64,000 nucleotides of DNA, from assembly GCF_035621135.1 (NCBI RefSeq), contig NZ_CP141728.1:62001-126000 (forward strand), given 5' to 3'. Under the pieces are notes generated by a model, which saw nothing but the letters and a program-made list of their open reading frames with translations, searched no databases and was not told the DNA's origin. The first letter of the stretch is position 1, and the number at the start of each line of letters is the position of its first letter. The stretch comes from Sinanaerobacter sp. ZZT-01. Its GTDB lineage: Bacteria > Bacillota > Clostridia > Peptostreptococcales > Anaerovoracaceae. Shown piece by piece: positions 54,046 through 62,838 of the stretch. A program made the translations under genes and the position numbers.

Positions 54046-56691
54046 CTATTCTTCATCTAAAACTCCTTTTATCTGTTCTTTCATTTCTGAAGATAAGGAA
54101 TCCAGCAGACGATTTCCGGAAGTCTCATTTAATTTTTTATATTCCTGTCTCATTCTCTCATTTACTGCTTCAATCTCCAGTTTTAGCTCTCTTGCAGATA
54201 AAAGAAGGCTGCCTGCTCCCCTTACGATCATTTGCTGCAAACCATCTGATGTTGCCACTGTAATTTTATATTTCCCTTTGTTATCAAAAGCAAATTTTTC
54301 AATATACTGATCGGCTGGCTGTGCTTCTCTTGTATATACCATACGGATATTATGGTAATCTATCATCTCTTCCCTATGCCCCTGGACACGGTATGCATCA
54401 AACACAACTATAATTTTACATTGCTGCATTGCCTGATAATTGCTCAACACATCTAAAAGTTCTATTCTTGCGCCGTCCATATTTTTCTCTGCAATTTCTT
54501 TCAGTTCAGGCCATGCATAAATGATATTATATCCATCTACCAAGAGGTATTCTTCGTCTGTTTCCTTCCTGCCGATCAATCCAATCGTTTCTTCAAACTC
54601 AGCACGAGTGATCTTTTCCCGTTCTCGTTTCCATGCCGATTTTTTCCCTTGATTGGCATAAAAAGTTTTTTGCATGATATGCTTAATCTCTTCTAAGCTA
54701 ATTCCCTTCTTCTGCTCAAACTGCATTTGTGAACGCTCTTGTTTCAATACATCTGCTTTCTCTGAAAGGAATCTTTCTACGTGCATATATTTTTTTACTT
54801 CATCCCATTGAACCAAAAATCCCGTACCATTTGCACAAAATACAGAACCGGTTGGATTTTCAAGATCACGCTCAGAATCATAATCCATCCTCTCCTTTAC
54901 CTCCGCTTCATTCTGACATAGATCATAGCTCTTTAGTCTGCAAAACAGTCTTCCGAGACCCCTTGTATAAGCCGTGACCTCTTTTTGATAATTTTGCATA
55001 AGAGAAACAGGTGCACTGCCGGTAAGAACGGTTACTCCGTTTTCTGTACGCAGAATTTCACTCGTTCCTTTCATCTTCTCAATGTCTGACATTGCTCTTC
55101 CTATCATTCTTTCAGGCAACTCCAGCTGAAAACTGTAAAAAGGCTCCAGTAAAAGGGATTTTGCTTCTTTTAACCCTTGGCGGACCGCACGGTAAGTAGC
55201 TTCTCTAAAATCGCCTCCCTCTGTGTGTTTACTATGCGCTTTTCCCGATACTAAGGTTATCTTCATATCTGTAATCGGTGAGCCTGTCAATACCCCTTTA
55301 TGCACTTTTTCTTTTAAATGAGTTAAAATAAGTCTCTGCCAATTCCCTGCAAGAATTTCTTCACTGCATTTTGTAAAAAACTGTAAACCACTGCCTCGTG
55401 CTGCCGGCTCTAATAATAGGTGAACCTCTGCATAATGCCTTAGCGGCTCAAAATGGCCAACACCTTCTATAACATCCGCAATGGTTTCCTTATATACAAT
55501 TTTCCCTTCTCCAAAATCCACTTTAACATCAAAGCGGTCTTGAATGATATTCCGCAAAATTTCAATCTGTACCTCTCCCATTATCTGCACCTGAATTTCT
55601 TGTAACGCCTCATTCCAAGCAATATGCAGTGTCGGTTCCTCCTCTTCCAGTTGACGCAGTTTCGGAAGAATAACCTGTGGATTACACTCCTTTGGAAGTA
55701 TCATCTGATAAGAAAGCACGGCCTCCAGCAACGGTGCGTTTGCTGCTGCTTCAAATCCTAGACCATCTCCCGCTTGTGCCTGATTCAGTCCTGCTACTGC
55801 ACAGATCGAACCCGCTTCAATCTCACTGACGGTCTCAAATCTTTCTCCCGAATAAATGCGGATTTGATTCACCTTTTCTTCCCACATAGGATTGACCAAT
55901 CGGTCTTTTACTTGAAGGTTTCCACCTGTAATTTTCATATGTGTGAGGCGTACTCCCTGTTCATCTCTAGATATTTTAAAAACCTTAGCTCCAAACTCAT
56001 TTGAGTACTTTGGCGCAATCGCATAATCGGAGATGCCTTTCATAAAGGTTTCCACACCTTTTAATTTTAAGGCAGAGCCAAAATAACAAGGAAATACTTT
56101 TCTGTTCTTCACTGCTTGTCTTATCTGCATCATTTCAATTGTTCCGAACCTCAAATAGCTTTCCATCAGTCCTTCCTCACACAGAGCCAATTCTTCATAA
56201 AAGTGATTTGATGATGGGATTCCAAACTCTAGGCATCTTTCATCTAACTGTTTTCTAATTTCTTCTATGAGTTCCTCTTTATCGATGCCTTCCCTGTCCA
56301 TTTTATTGACAAACAAAAATATAGGGATTTGATACCGTTTCAACAGATGCCATAAAGTCTTAGTGTGTCCTTGAATGCCATCGGCTCCGTTTATCAGTAA
56401 TACAGCATAATCCAGCACTTGAAGCGTTCTTTCCATTTCAGCTGAAAAATCTATATGGCCTGGAGTATCCAGCAGCGTAACTTTTAGATCATTCATTTGA
56501 AACAAGGCTTGTTTAGAAAATATAGTAATCCCTCTTGCTTTTTCTATATCATATGTGTCTAAATACGCACTGCCGTTATCGACTCGTCCCGGTTTTCTTA
56601 TTTTCCCGCTGAGATAAAGCATACTCTCTGACAATGTCGTCTTTCCTGCATCTACATGCGCTAATATTCCGATTACTAATTTTTTATCCAT
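54046..56691 (-). CDS. TetM-like ribosomal GTPase fused to a YacP/Rae1-type NYN nuclease domain
   Basis: 881 residues. Residues 1-640 are a translational GTPase of the ribosome-protection type: GILAHVDAGKTTLSESM (P-loop), DTPGHIDFSAEMER, FVNKMDREG, then domains II-V with EFG IV-like region and LLEPFYSFQLELPE. About residues 700-870 are an NYN/PIN domain very like YacP: YLLVDGYNIIYAWPEL, IVVFDAYRVQG, and TVATSDGLQQMIVRGAG and SARELKLEIEAV, including the acidic residues. YacP (Rae1) cuts mRNA in the ribosomal A site. The fusion is read as a ribosome-bound nuclease; antibiotic resistance is not established. Confidence 0.9.
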   Translation of the reverse strand: MDKKLVIGILAHVDAGKTTLSESMLYLSGKIRKPGRVDNGSAYLDTYDIEKARGITIFSKQALFQMNDLKVTLLDTPGHIDFSAEMERTLQVLDYAVLLINGADGIQGHTKTLWHLLKRYQIPIFLFVNKMDREGIDKEELIEEIRKQLDERCLEFGIPSSNHFYEELALCEEGLMESYLRFGTIEMMQIRQAVKNRKVFPCYFGSALKLKGVETFMKGISDYAIAPKYSNEFGAKVFKISRDEQGVRLTHMKITGGNLQVKDRLVNPMWEEKVNQIRIYSGERFETVSEIEAGSICAVAGLNQAQAGDGLGFEAAANAPLLEAVLSYQMILPKECNPQVILPKLRQLEEEEPTLHIAWNEALQEIQVQIMGEVQIEILRNIIQDRFDVKVDFGEGKIVYKETIADVIEGVGHFEPLRHYAEVHLLLEPAARGSGLQFFTKCSEEILAGNWQRLILTHLKEKVHKGVLTGSPITDMKITLVSGKAHSKHTEGGDFREATYRAVRQGLKEAKSLLLEPFYSFQLELPERMIGRAMSDIEKMKGTSEILRTENGVTVLTGSAPVSLMQNYQKEVTAYTRGLGRLFCRLKSYDLCQNEAEVKERMDYDSERDLENPTGSVFCANGTGFLVQWDEVKKYMHVERFLSEKADVLKQERSQMQFEQKKGISLEEIKHIMQKTFYANQGKKSAWKREREKITRAEFEETIGLIGRKETDEEYLLVDGYNIIYAWPELKEIAEKNMDGARIELLDVLSNYQAMQQCKIIVVFDAYRVQGHREEMIDYHNIRMVYTREAQPADQYIEKFAFDNKGKYKITVATSDGLQQMIVRGAGSLLLSARELKLEIEAVNERMRQEYKKLNETSGNRLLDSLSSEMKEQIKGVLDEE

Positions 56692-56736
56692 TTACTCTAA
56701 TCCTTTATTCTTCTTAATACCAACTGAAAAGTCCAC

Positions 56737-58476
56737 TTACTTTACCACACTAATCTGATTGCGCCCGTTCGTTTTTGACATATAAAGCGCCTTATCTGCA
56801 CGCTCCAGTGCTTCAATGAAGTCCAAATCATCTTCTCTGAAAAAAGAGATGCCCATAGATAACGTAACTACGACCTGTTTATTTTGAATTTGTATTTTTA
56901 AATCAGCAATTGATAACAGTATCCGTTCACATAGAGCAATCAGCTGCGCCTCTTTCAAATCCTTTAAAATTAAAATAAATTCATCTCCACCCCATCGTAT
57001 AATATGGTCCGACTCCCCGATCATGCATTTTATGTTTTTAACTATTTCAATCAAAACAAAATCACCTGCGTCATGTCCATAATTATCGTTTATATTTTTA
57101 AATAAATCTATATCCAGCATAACAATACCAAAATAAGCACCATCTTGACGATACTGCATTAAAGCATTTGTTAATTCCGCTTTACCGCCTCTTCTATTTT
57201 CGGCTTTTGTAAGAGTATCTTGGTTCATTTCATATTCCATCATTTTTTTTGAATGACGATAGTAGAGTTTTTCAACCAAAACAATCAATGCGTAGCTAAG
57301 AATCAGGATAATCATAAACAATAAAAGCAGTATCCTCGTAATCTTTGAAGCAAGTGCCTTGCTCTCTTCATTGGTATGATCAATAACAGCTTGTAAATCA
57401 TCTAAATAGACGCCCATAGCAATAATCCAATTATAATCTTTATATAATTTTGCATACGCCAATTTTTCAGAAATTATCGCACTGTCCATTTCTTTAAAGT
57501 AATAAGTAATAAACAGCTCCCCATCTTTTTTAACTCCTTCAAGCTCTTCCAAATATGGTAAATTGCCTTTTATATCCCGTATATTTGTAGAGAGATACAT
57601 CCCCTCTGTCTTCAGTAGATTCGGATGCACCCTTCGAATTGCATAATTGGTTCCGCCTTCATAATTAATAATCTCATTTACCCATATATACGAACCGCCA
57701 TCAAACTTTGCATTTCGAATGATATCGGCAATTTCTTCTTTAACAAGACTATCCATATACTCCTTGCTGACTCCCAAAAGGATCGTTTCATGTTCACTTG
57801 AGAGCGTTCGATAGGCACACAGATCATCAGAAACGCTCCGCAAGGTATCTTCCCATGAATTTTTGGCAGAATTTTTCGAATCATATACTGCATAATTTCC
57901 AGTATGGTTCCATACAAGGATCGTCATAAAACCATAATCTGGATGGTTCTGAAAAAAATTGGTCACGAATTCATTAAACTCGCTGTCAGTTAGATATATT
58001 TTAAGTTGCATCATCTCATATGTTTGATTCACAACTTTTTCAAACAGTTCGGTTTTTCTTTTTCTTTTTAGATCAATTTCAGAGATTAAATTGTCAACGG
58101 TGTTTTTTAAAAAATCTTTTTTAGTAGAATAAATCATTTCATTTGTCGTACTGATGTATATATCACCGATTCTGTTTATAGAAAACAAGTAAAAAATAAT
58201 ACATATAAAACATAAGACACTGACAATTGCGATTGATAGCAACGTATATCTGCGCTTTATAACACATCCCTCCGTTCTCTTCCAGTCTTGTGCGGTTTGT
58301 ATTTCTATAATTTTTAATAAGGTAAAAACGATGGCTAACAGTTTATTATTCTTTATATTATACATGCTCCAAGACAACTTTTCTATAAATACCGATATCC
58401 AACAACAATTTGCCTCTATCTGTTTATTAAAAAACTCAAGCCGGAAAAATAAAAAAAGAATGGGTGCTTTATCCAT
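56737..58476 (-). CDS. Diguanylate cyclase with an extracytoplasmic Cache-like sensor
   Basis: Makes c-di-GMP. Within the 579-codon frame, a first membrane helix lies near 77-98, a large extracellular sensor near 100-365 (ADIIRNAKFDGGSYIWVN and NWIIAMGVYLDDLQ fit dCache-like), a second helix near 382-402, and GGDEF from about 418 (LDIDLFKNINDNYGHDAGD, IIRWGGDEF). WGGDEF has an acidic metal pair; no RxxD is clear. The first ~72 codons look unlike protein and have no ribosome site. A strong GGAGG stands 8 nt before an ATA codon at 58258-58260, so the true start may be there. Confidence 0.85.
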   Translation of the reverse strand: MDKAPILFLFFRLEFFNKQIEANCCWISVFIEKLSWSMYNIKNNKLLAIVFTLLKIIEIQTAQDWKRTEGCVIKRRYTLLSIAIVSVLCFICIIFYLFSINRIGDIYISTTNEMIYSTKKDFLKNTVDNLISEIDLKRKRKTELFEKVVNQTYEMMQLKIYLTDSEFNEFVTNFFQNHPDYGFMTILVWNHTGNYAVYDSKNSAKNSWEDTLRSVSDDLCAYRTLSSEHETILLGVSKEYMDSLVKEEIADIIRNAKFDGGSYIWVNEIINYEGGTNYAIRRVHPNLLKTEGMYLSTNIRDIKGNLPYLEELEGVKKDGELFITYYFKEMDSAIISEKLAYAKLYKDYNWIIAMGVYLDDLQAVIDHTNEESKALASKITRILLLLFMIILILSYALIVLVEKLYYRHSKKMMEYEMNQDTLTKAENRRGGKAELTNALMQYRQDGAYFGIVMLDIDLFKNINDNYGHDAGDFVLIEIVKNIKCMIGESDHIIRWGGDEFILILKDLKEAQLIALCERILLSIADLKIQIQNKQVVVTLSMGISFFREDDLDFIEALERADKALYMSKTNGRNQISVVK

Positions 58477-58579
58477 CGAAACAATTTATTTTTGTCTATA
58501 AAAAATGTTAAAATAAAATGAGAAAAATAAACGTATCTTAATTCAAAATTCAAATCGTTTTCAAATTGGCGACCTCTTA

Positions 58580-58637
58580 TTGACAGAGTTGAAAAAGCGT
58601 GGTATATTCATAACATCGTTTTATAACAACGTTATAA
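58580..58637 (+). promoter_or_regulatory. Promoter and operator of the TetR-MATE unit
   Basis: TTGACA (58580-58585), 17 bp, TATATT (58603-58608), followed by the dyad TATAAC-AAC-GTTATA (58622-58636; extended by one pair each side) just before the TetR start. The position across the transcript start fits autorepression by the TetR protein. Confidence 0.8.
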
Positions 58638-58644
58638 ATATATC

Positions 58645-59289
58645 ATGAGAAAGAGTGAAAAAATGGCAAAACAAATAAAAGGTGTTACGGATAAATTATT
58701 ATTTTGTGCAAAGGAAGAGTTTTTGGAAAAAGGGTTTAAAGATGCTTCTCTCCGTGTCATTGCAGAAAATGCAAATACAAGTACGAGCTCCATCTACACC
58801 CGATTTAAGGATAAAGAAGGCTTATTTCATGCCATTGTAAAATTAGCAGCAGACAACTTTAAACAAAAATTTCAAGAAGCTCTTGATACATTTGATCAAA
58901 TGTCCCCTGTAGACTGGGATAAAATGATGGAATTTACAGATAAGCATCTAGAATCTCTTCTAAATATAATCTACGAGGATTTCATTGCTTTCAAGTTACT
59001 CGTCTGTCATTCAGAAGGGACTGTATTCTCGGACTTCATACATGAGATTGTTGAACTTGAAGTAACATACACAATCAAGTATATTGAATCCATTGGAAAT
59101 GATGCTATTATGGCAAAACGCCTCACTCCAGAGCTCCTGCACATTTTATGCAGCTCCTATTGGTCAGGTATTTTTGAGGTTGTTGTTCACGACATGAGTA
59201 AAGAGAATGCATCCATATACTTCAATCAGCTGATGCGGTTTTTCCGCTGTGGATGGAAAGATATTTTCTGGGCAACTGATTCCATTTAA
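58645..59289 (+). CDS. TetR-family regulator
   Basis: 214 residues. HTH at residues 15-60: LEKGFKDASLRVIAENANTS then SSIYTRFKDKEGLFHAIVKL. The ligand domain is helical with HSEGTVFSDFIHEIVELE. An ATG at 58663 is an alternative start; the site AGAAAGAG ahead is weak for both. 75 bp upstream of the MATE gene, with a small AGGCGG/CCGCCT hairpin (59298-59316) in between that may modulate the ratio. Likely represses both genes. Confidence 0.88.
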   Translation: MRKSEKMAKQIKGVTDKLLFCAKEEFLEKGFKDASLRVIAENANTSTSSIYTRFKDKEGLFHAIVKLAADNFKQKFQEALDTFDQMSPVDWDKMMEFTDKHLESLLNIIYEDFIAFKLLVCHSEGTVFSDFIHEIVELEVTYTIKYIESIGNDAIMAKRLTPELLHILCSSYWSGIFEVVVHDMSKENASIYFNQLMRFFRCGWKDIFWATDSI

Positions 59290-59364
59290 ACTCTTACAGG
59301 CGGTTCAAAAGCCGCCTAAAAATATATCAAATAGTTAGCCTTTTCTAACAATAGGAGAAAATTT

Positions 59365-60735
59365 ATGAAACAAATAGTAGATACTAGAACAAAACTGCTC
59401 ACTGAAAAACCATTTCATCTAATGGTTTCACTCAGTCTTCCCGGCATCATCGGCATGCTTGTAATTGGTCTGTATAATTTTATGGACGCCGTTTTTGTCG
59501 GCCAAATGATTTCACCACAAGCAATGGGTGCAGTAACGGTTGCCTACCCATTCACATTGGTAAATAACGCAATTGCTACCTTGCTGGGCGTCGGGTCTGC
59601 TTCTATATTATCCAGAGCCATTGGTGAAAAAGACCAAAAAACAATTGATAAAATTATGGGTAATCTCATTATGAGTGTGCTGATTCTCTCTACTTTAGTC
59701 ACCATATTAGGAATGATATTCACTCGTCAAATTTTACTAATCTCCGGTGCTCAGGGTGAAATCCTTGAAAACGCTACCGAATATCTACGCATTATTTTTA
59801 TCGGTTCCATCTTTGTTAACTTTGCACAATCCGCAAATATGGTTATGCGAGGAGAAGGCCTTTTGAAACGTTCTATGATGATTATGGGAATCGGCGCTAT
59901 GCTAAATCTTTTATTAGACCCTATTATGATTCATCTCACACAAAATGTTTCCGGTGCTGCTTATGCAACCGTTATCGCACAAGTAATACAAGCATTTATC
60001 ACAATCTGGTATTTTCTAAAGAAAAGTAAAAATGTGCGTATCCACGCAATTCGTCTGGATAAAAGATTGATGTCAGAAGTACTTTCCGTAGGCGTCTCAG
60101 CCATGCTTATGCAGCTCATGCAGCTGATTCAGCAGACGCTTATGTACAACACTGCTGCAAGCTATGGCGGTGACGAATGGCAAATCATCTTAGGAGCCTG
60201 CCTAAGAATCCAAGCATTCGCTTTTATCCCTCTTTGGGGAATCAGTCAAGGGTTTCAACCTGCTGCTGGCACAAATTACGGAGCAAAAGAATATCTTCGT
60301 GTTAAAAAGCTTACAAAAACATTTATTTTAGGGACATTCGTTTTTTCCCTGCTCTTTTATTTGCCTGTCATGGCCTTTCCAAAAGCTATGTTGTCCATGT
60401 TTATTACAGAGACAAATACCGTTTTGCTGGGCGTCAGCAGCCTTCGTTTGTTCTTTTCCACCTATATACTGCTTGGCGTTATGATTTTATCGATTACGCT
60501 CTTCCAGTCTCTAGGCAAAGGCGGAATTGCTGCAGCACTGACTTTACTCCGTCAAATCGTATTTTTCATTCCGCTTGCCCTCGTCCTTCCTAAAATCGGA
60601 GGGCTAGGAATTTCAGGTGTATTTTTAGCTCCGGTACTTACAGATGTTGGAGTATTAGCGCTTTCCTCCATACTAATTATTAAAGAGTTTAACAAAATGA
60701 GCCATCTGGAGCATAAGCTGTCCGCATCTGCTTAA
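59365..60735 (+). CDS. MATE-family efflux transporter
   Basis: 456 residues, 12 helices. First-half motifs MVSLSLPGIIGMLVIGLYNFMD and VGSASILSRAIGEKDQKTID; second half WGISQGFQPAAGTNYGAKEYLRVKK, as in the DinF/NorM branch of clostridial pumps. Drug or metabolite export driven by Na+ or H+. TAGGAGAAAA ahead of the ATG. Probably regulated by the TetR protein whose gene lies directly upstream. Confidence 0.93.
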   Translation: MKQIVDTRTKLLTEKPFHLMVSLSLPGIIGMLVIGLYNFMDAVFVGQMISPQAMGAVTVAYPFTLVNNAIATLLGVGSASILSRAIGEKDQKTIDKIMGNLIMSVLILSTLVTILGMIFTRQILLISGAQGEILENATEYLRIIFIGSIFVNFAQSANMVMRGEGLLKRSMMIMGIGAMLNLLLDPIMIHLTQNVSGAAYATVIAQVIQAFITIWYFLKKSKNVRIHAIRLDKRLMSEVLSVGVSAMLMQLMQLIQQTLMYNTAASYGGDEWQIILGACLRIQAFAFIPLWGISQGFQPAAGTNYGAKEYLRVKKLTKTFILGTFVFSLLFYLPVMAFPKAMLSMFITETNTVLLGVSSLRLFFSTYILLGVMILSITLFQSLGKGGIAAALTLLRQIVFFIPLALVLPKIGGLGISGVFLAPVLTDVGVLALSSILIIKEFNKMSHLEHKLSASA

Positions 60736-60884
60736 ATAAAAACTTCGAAAACCTTTCTCTTTTCCTATTTTTCAGGTTATACTATAGGTATGATTGCAGG
60801 TTTTGCTGCATCATCCTTACTTACGGATTGATATAAACTGCATATTGTATAGAATCACCAATCTTTAAATACGGAGGAATAGAA

Positions 60885-61259
60885 ATGGAAAAACTTACAT
60901 TTACAATGGAAAATTATCTTGAGGCCATTTATGAACTATCCAAACAAGGTTCCGGAGCGCGCGTATCGGATATTGCAGAACGAATGTCTGTGACGAAAGC
61001 CAGTACTAACAGCGCGATGTCGACGCTCGCTGAAAAGGGACTGATTACCAATGAAAAATACAGGGAGATATTTCTCACTCCAAAGGGCTATAAAATAGCA
61101 GAATTTACAGCACAAAAGCATAAGGTCATACAAGAATTCCTAATCAATATATTGAATGTAGATCCGGGCATCGCAACAGAAGACGCCTGTGCCATAGAAC
61201 ATGTAATCAGCAGCAACTCCATTTCAGCAATGCAGGAATATATGAAGCAAAACAAATAA
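60885..61259 (+). CDS. DtxR/MntR-family metal-dependent regulator
   Basis: 124 residues: winged HTH (LEAIYELSKQGSGARVSDIAERMSVTKAS) and dimerisation/metal domain with AQKHKVIQEFL and EDACAIEHVISSNS. Comparing key positions: Cys, Glu and His in ACAIEH match DtxR (Cys102, Glu105, His106) rather than MntR, while the residue in the first helix is Asn (MENYLEA). No SH3 domain, as in MntR. Metal specificity is uncertain. TACGGAGGA precedes the ATG. Its terminator was split by the IS element. Confidence 0.87.
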   Translation: MEKLTFTMENYLEAIYELSKQGSGARVSDIAERMSVTKASTNSAMSTLAEKGLITNEKYREIFLTPKGYKIAEFTAQKHKVIQEFLINILNVDPGIATEDACAIEHVISSNSISAMQEYMKQNK

Positions 61260-61275
61260 CAACGCATAATTAACT

Positions 61276-61289
61276 AATACCACCCGTTT
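61276..61289 (+). terminator. Left half of a terminator disrupted by the IS
   Basis: AATACCACC here pairs with GGTGGTATT at 62748-62756 on the far side of the IS. Joined after removing the IS and one target copy, they make a 9-bp stem with a 7-nt loop followed by GTTTTAC, a terminator for the DtxR-type gene. Confidence 0.7.
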
Positions 61290-61319
61290 TGGACTGAACC
61301 CCAAATGTTAGACAGTTTA

Positions 61320-62132
61320 TTATGCAATCTTTAGGGACTGAATCCTGTACTGTACAGGACTTAGTCCTTTTAATTTACTTTTAATCCGTCTGTTATTGTA
61401 ATAGTATATGTAACTTTCAAGCTCTAAAATAAAATGTTCTGTGCTTTCAAATTTATGTTTGTAAAACATTTCTGTCTTTAATATGCCAAAGAAATTCTCC
61501 ATGACTGAATTATCCAGACAATTTCCTTTTCTGGACATACTTTGCTTAATGCCTTTTTCTTTTAATCTAAATTGATATTTTTTCATCTGATATTGCCAAC
61601 CTTGGTCAGAATGCAGAAGAAGGTCTATATTATTAGGTATTTTTTTAAACGCTTTATCTAGCATATCCATTGTTTGACTAAAATTAGGGCTTCTAGATAT
61701 GTTGTAACTAATGATTTCACCATTGTATAAATCTAGAATTGGTGATAAATATACTTTCTCTCCATGTAACGAAAATTCTGTTACATCTGTTACCCACTTT
61801 TGATTTGGCTTATTAGCTTTAAAGTTTCGCTGTAGAAGGTTTGGTGCTACTTCTCCAACTTCACCTTTGTAGGAGCGATATTTTACTTTTCTTATTTTAC
61901 ATTTAATACCATTTCTATTCATTAGTTTTAAAACTGTTTTATGATTAATGTTATACCCTTGATTTTTCATCTCAAGTGTAATTCGTCGGTAACCGTATCT
62001 TCCTTTATTATCATGAAAAATTCGCTTAATACATTCTTCTACCTCAGCATATTTGTTCTGTTGTTTCATACGCTTTAGATAATAGTAAAATGTACTCCTT
62101 GGCATTTTTGCGAATGTCAACAAATCCGTCAA
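61320..62132 (-). CDS. IS150-like transposase OrfB (DDE domain)
   Basis: 270 codons from a TTG at 62132. HTH_21 region (DNKGRYGYRRITLEMKNQGY) then rve integrase core with the DDE residues: WVTDVTEFSLHGEKVYL, LLLHSDQGWQYQMKKY and SRKGNCLDNSVMENFFG (Glu). The frame is open further upstream through the end of orfA (SSGKNCPREWEIATVIDELR), consistent with production as an OrfAB fusion by -1 frameshift rather than from its own start. No broken motifs. Confidence 0.92.
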   Translation of the reverse strand: MTDLLTFAKMPRSTFYYYLKRMKQQNKYAEVEECIKRIFHDNKGRYGYRRITLEMKNQGYNINHKTVLKLMNRNGIKCKIRKVKYRSYKGEVGEVAPNLLQRNFKANKPNQKWVTDVTEFSLHGEKVYLSPILDLYNGEIISYNISRSPNFSQTMDMLDKAFKKIPNNIDLLLHSDQGWQYQMKKYQFRLKEKGIKQSMSRKGNCLDNSVMENFFGILKTEMFYKHKFESTEHFILELESYIYYYNNRRIKSKLKGLSPVQYRIQSLKIA

Positions 62133-62167
62133 TTTGTGTATCCGCCTTAATTCATCAATGACGGTAG

Positions 62168-62686
62168 CTATTTCCCATTCTCTCGGGCAATTCTTTCCTG
62201 AACTAAGGCATTTAATTTTTTTAGGTAATCATTCTCCATACGTAAACGCTGAACTTCTGCAATAAGATCTTCTTTTGTCTGCTCATTCATCTGTTTTGGT
62301 TTTGCTTGTTTTTTAGTATCCATGTTTTTACAACGACCTCTACGCTCTTGGCTAAGAGCAGCAGGTCCCTCCTCGTAATATATACGTTCCCATTTGCTAA
62401 CAGTAGGATGTTGCGGGATGTTGAACTTTCTAGCTGTTTGTCTTATTGAAAGACCGTTTTCATGCATATATTCTATAACCTTAACCTTAAAATTTCCATC
62501 ATAATATTGGGCTTTTGAAACAATTCCTTCAATTCCTAAGGCTTCATAATAGCTAACCCACCTTTTAATGACAGATACATCTGTATTATATAGTAGTGCT
62601 ACTTCTTTCTTTGACAGATGTTGCTCAATAACCATGGTTACTGCTTTCATGCGATCCTCATCAGAGAACTTCCTTCTTCTAGACAT
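62168..62686 (-). CDS. IS150-like OrfA (helix-turn-helix)
   Basis: 172 residues with two HTH regions: MVIEQHLSKKEVALLYNTDVSVIKRW and NGLSIRQTARKFNIPQHPTVSKWERIYYE (given by SIRQTARKFNIPQHPTVSKW), and a leucine-zipper-like C-terminus (LIAEVQRLRMENDYLKKLNAL). Binds the IS ends. GGAGGTG precedes its ATG. The zipper end overlaps the frameshift site. Confidence 0.92.
   Translation of the reverse strand: MSRRRKFSDEDRMKAVTMVIEQHLSKKEVALLYNTDVSVIKRWVSYYEALGIEGIVSKAQYYDGNFKVKVIEYMHENGLSIRQTARKFNIPQHPTVSKWERIYYEEGPAALSQERRGRCKNMDTKKQAKPKQMNEQTKEDLIAEVQRLRMENDYLKKLNALVQERIARENGK
62216..62222 (-). other. Programmed -1 frameshift site in the IS
   Basis: On the minus strand A AAA AAA lies in orfA frame (Leu-Lys-Lys codons). 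A -1 slip here continues as IKCLSSGKNCPREWEIATV and into the OrfB frame, with no stop. This matches the IS3-family rule of OrfAB synthesis. Confidence 0.8.
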
Positions 62687-62747
62687 AAATAATGCACCTC
62701 CAAAAATTAGATTTTAATGTCTAACATTTGGAGTGCACTTCATTTCA

Positions 62748-62756
62748 GGTGGTATT
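62748..62756 (+). terminator. Right half of the split terminator
   Basis: GGTGGTATT, complement of 61276-61284, followed by a T-rich run. It was next to the left arm before the IS entered. Confidence 0.65.
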
Positions 62757-62838
62757 GTTTTACTTTACCTTCCATTTTTGTTGCTCATTTCTTACAAGCC
62801 TCTTCCCTGCCACCGTTAAAACTTAAAATTTTAACTGA

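Larger units (their letters stand above)
61290..62742 (-). mobile_element. IS3-family (IS150-like) insertion sequence
   Basis: 1453 bp. Terminal inverted repeats of about 25 bp with TG...CA ends: left TGGACTGAACCCCAAATG and right, as its complement, TGAAGTGCACTCCAAATG. A 3-bp target duplication TTT flanks it (61287-61289 and 62743-62745). It carries orfA (HTH) and orfB (DDE) on the minus strand with a slippery site between, so it looks complete and potentially active. Inserted in the loop of a terminator hairpin. Confidence 0.93.

Noticed and set aside
54046-56691. Call as a tetracycline resistance gene
   Set aside because: The GTPase part is ribosome-protection-like but divergent and fused to a nuclease domain; no mobile context. 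Resistance cannot be claimed from the sequence.
61279-62754. TACCACC/GGTGGTA as the outermost inverted repeats of the IS
   Set aside because: The TG...CA ends and the TTT duplication lie inside them, and joining the flanks makes a terminator. They belong to the target, not to the IS.
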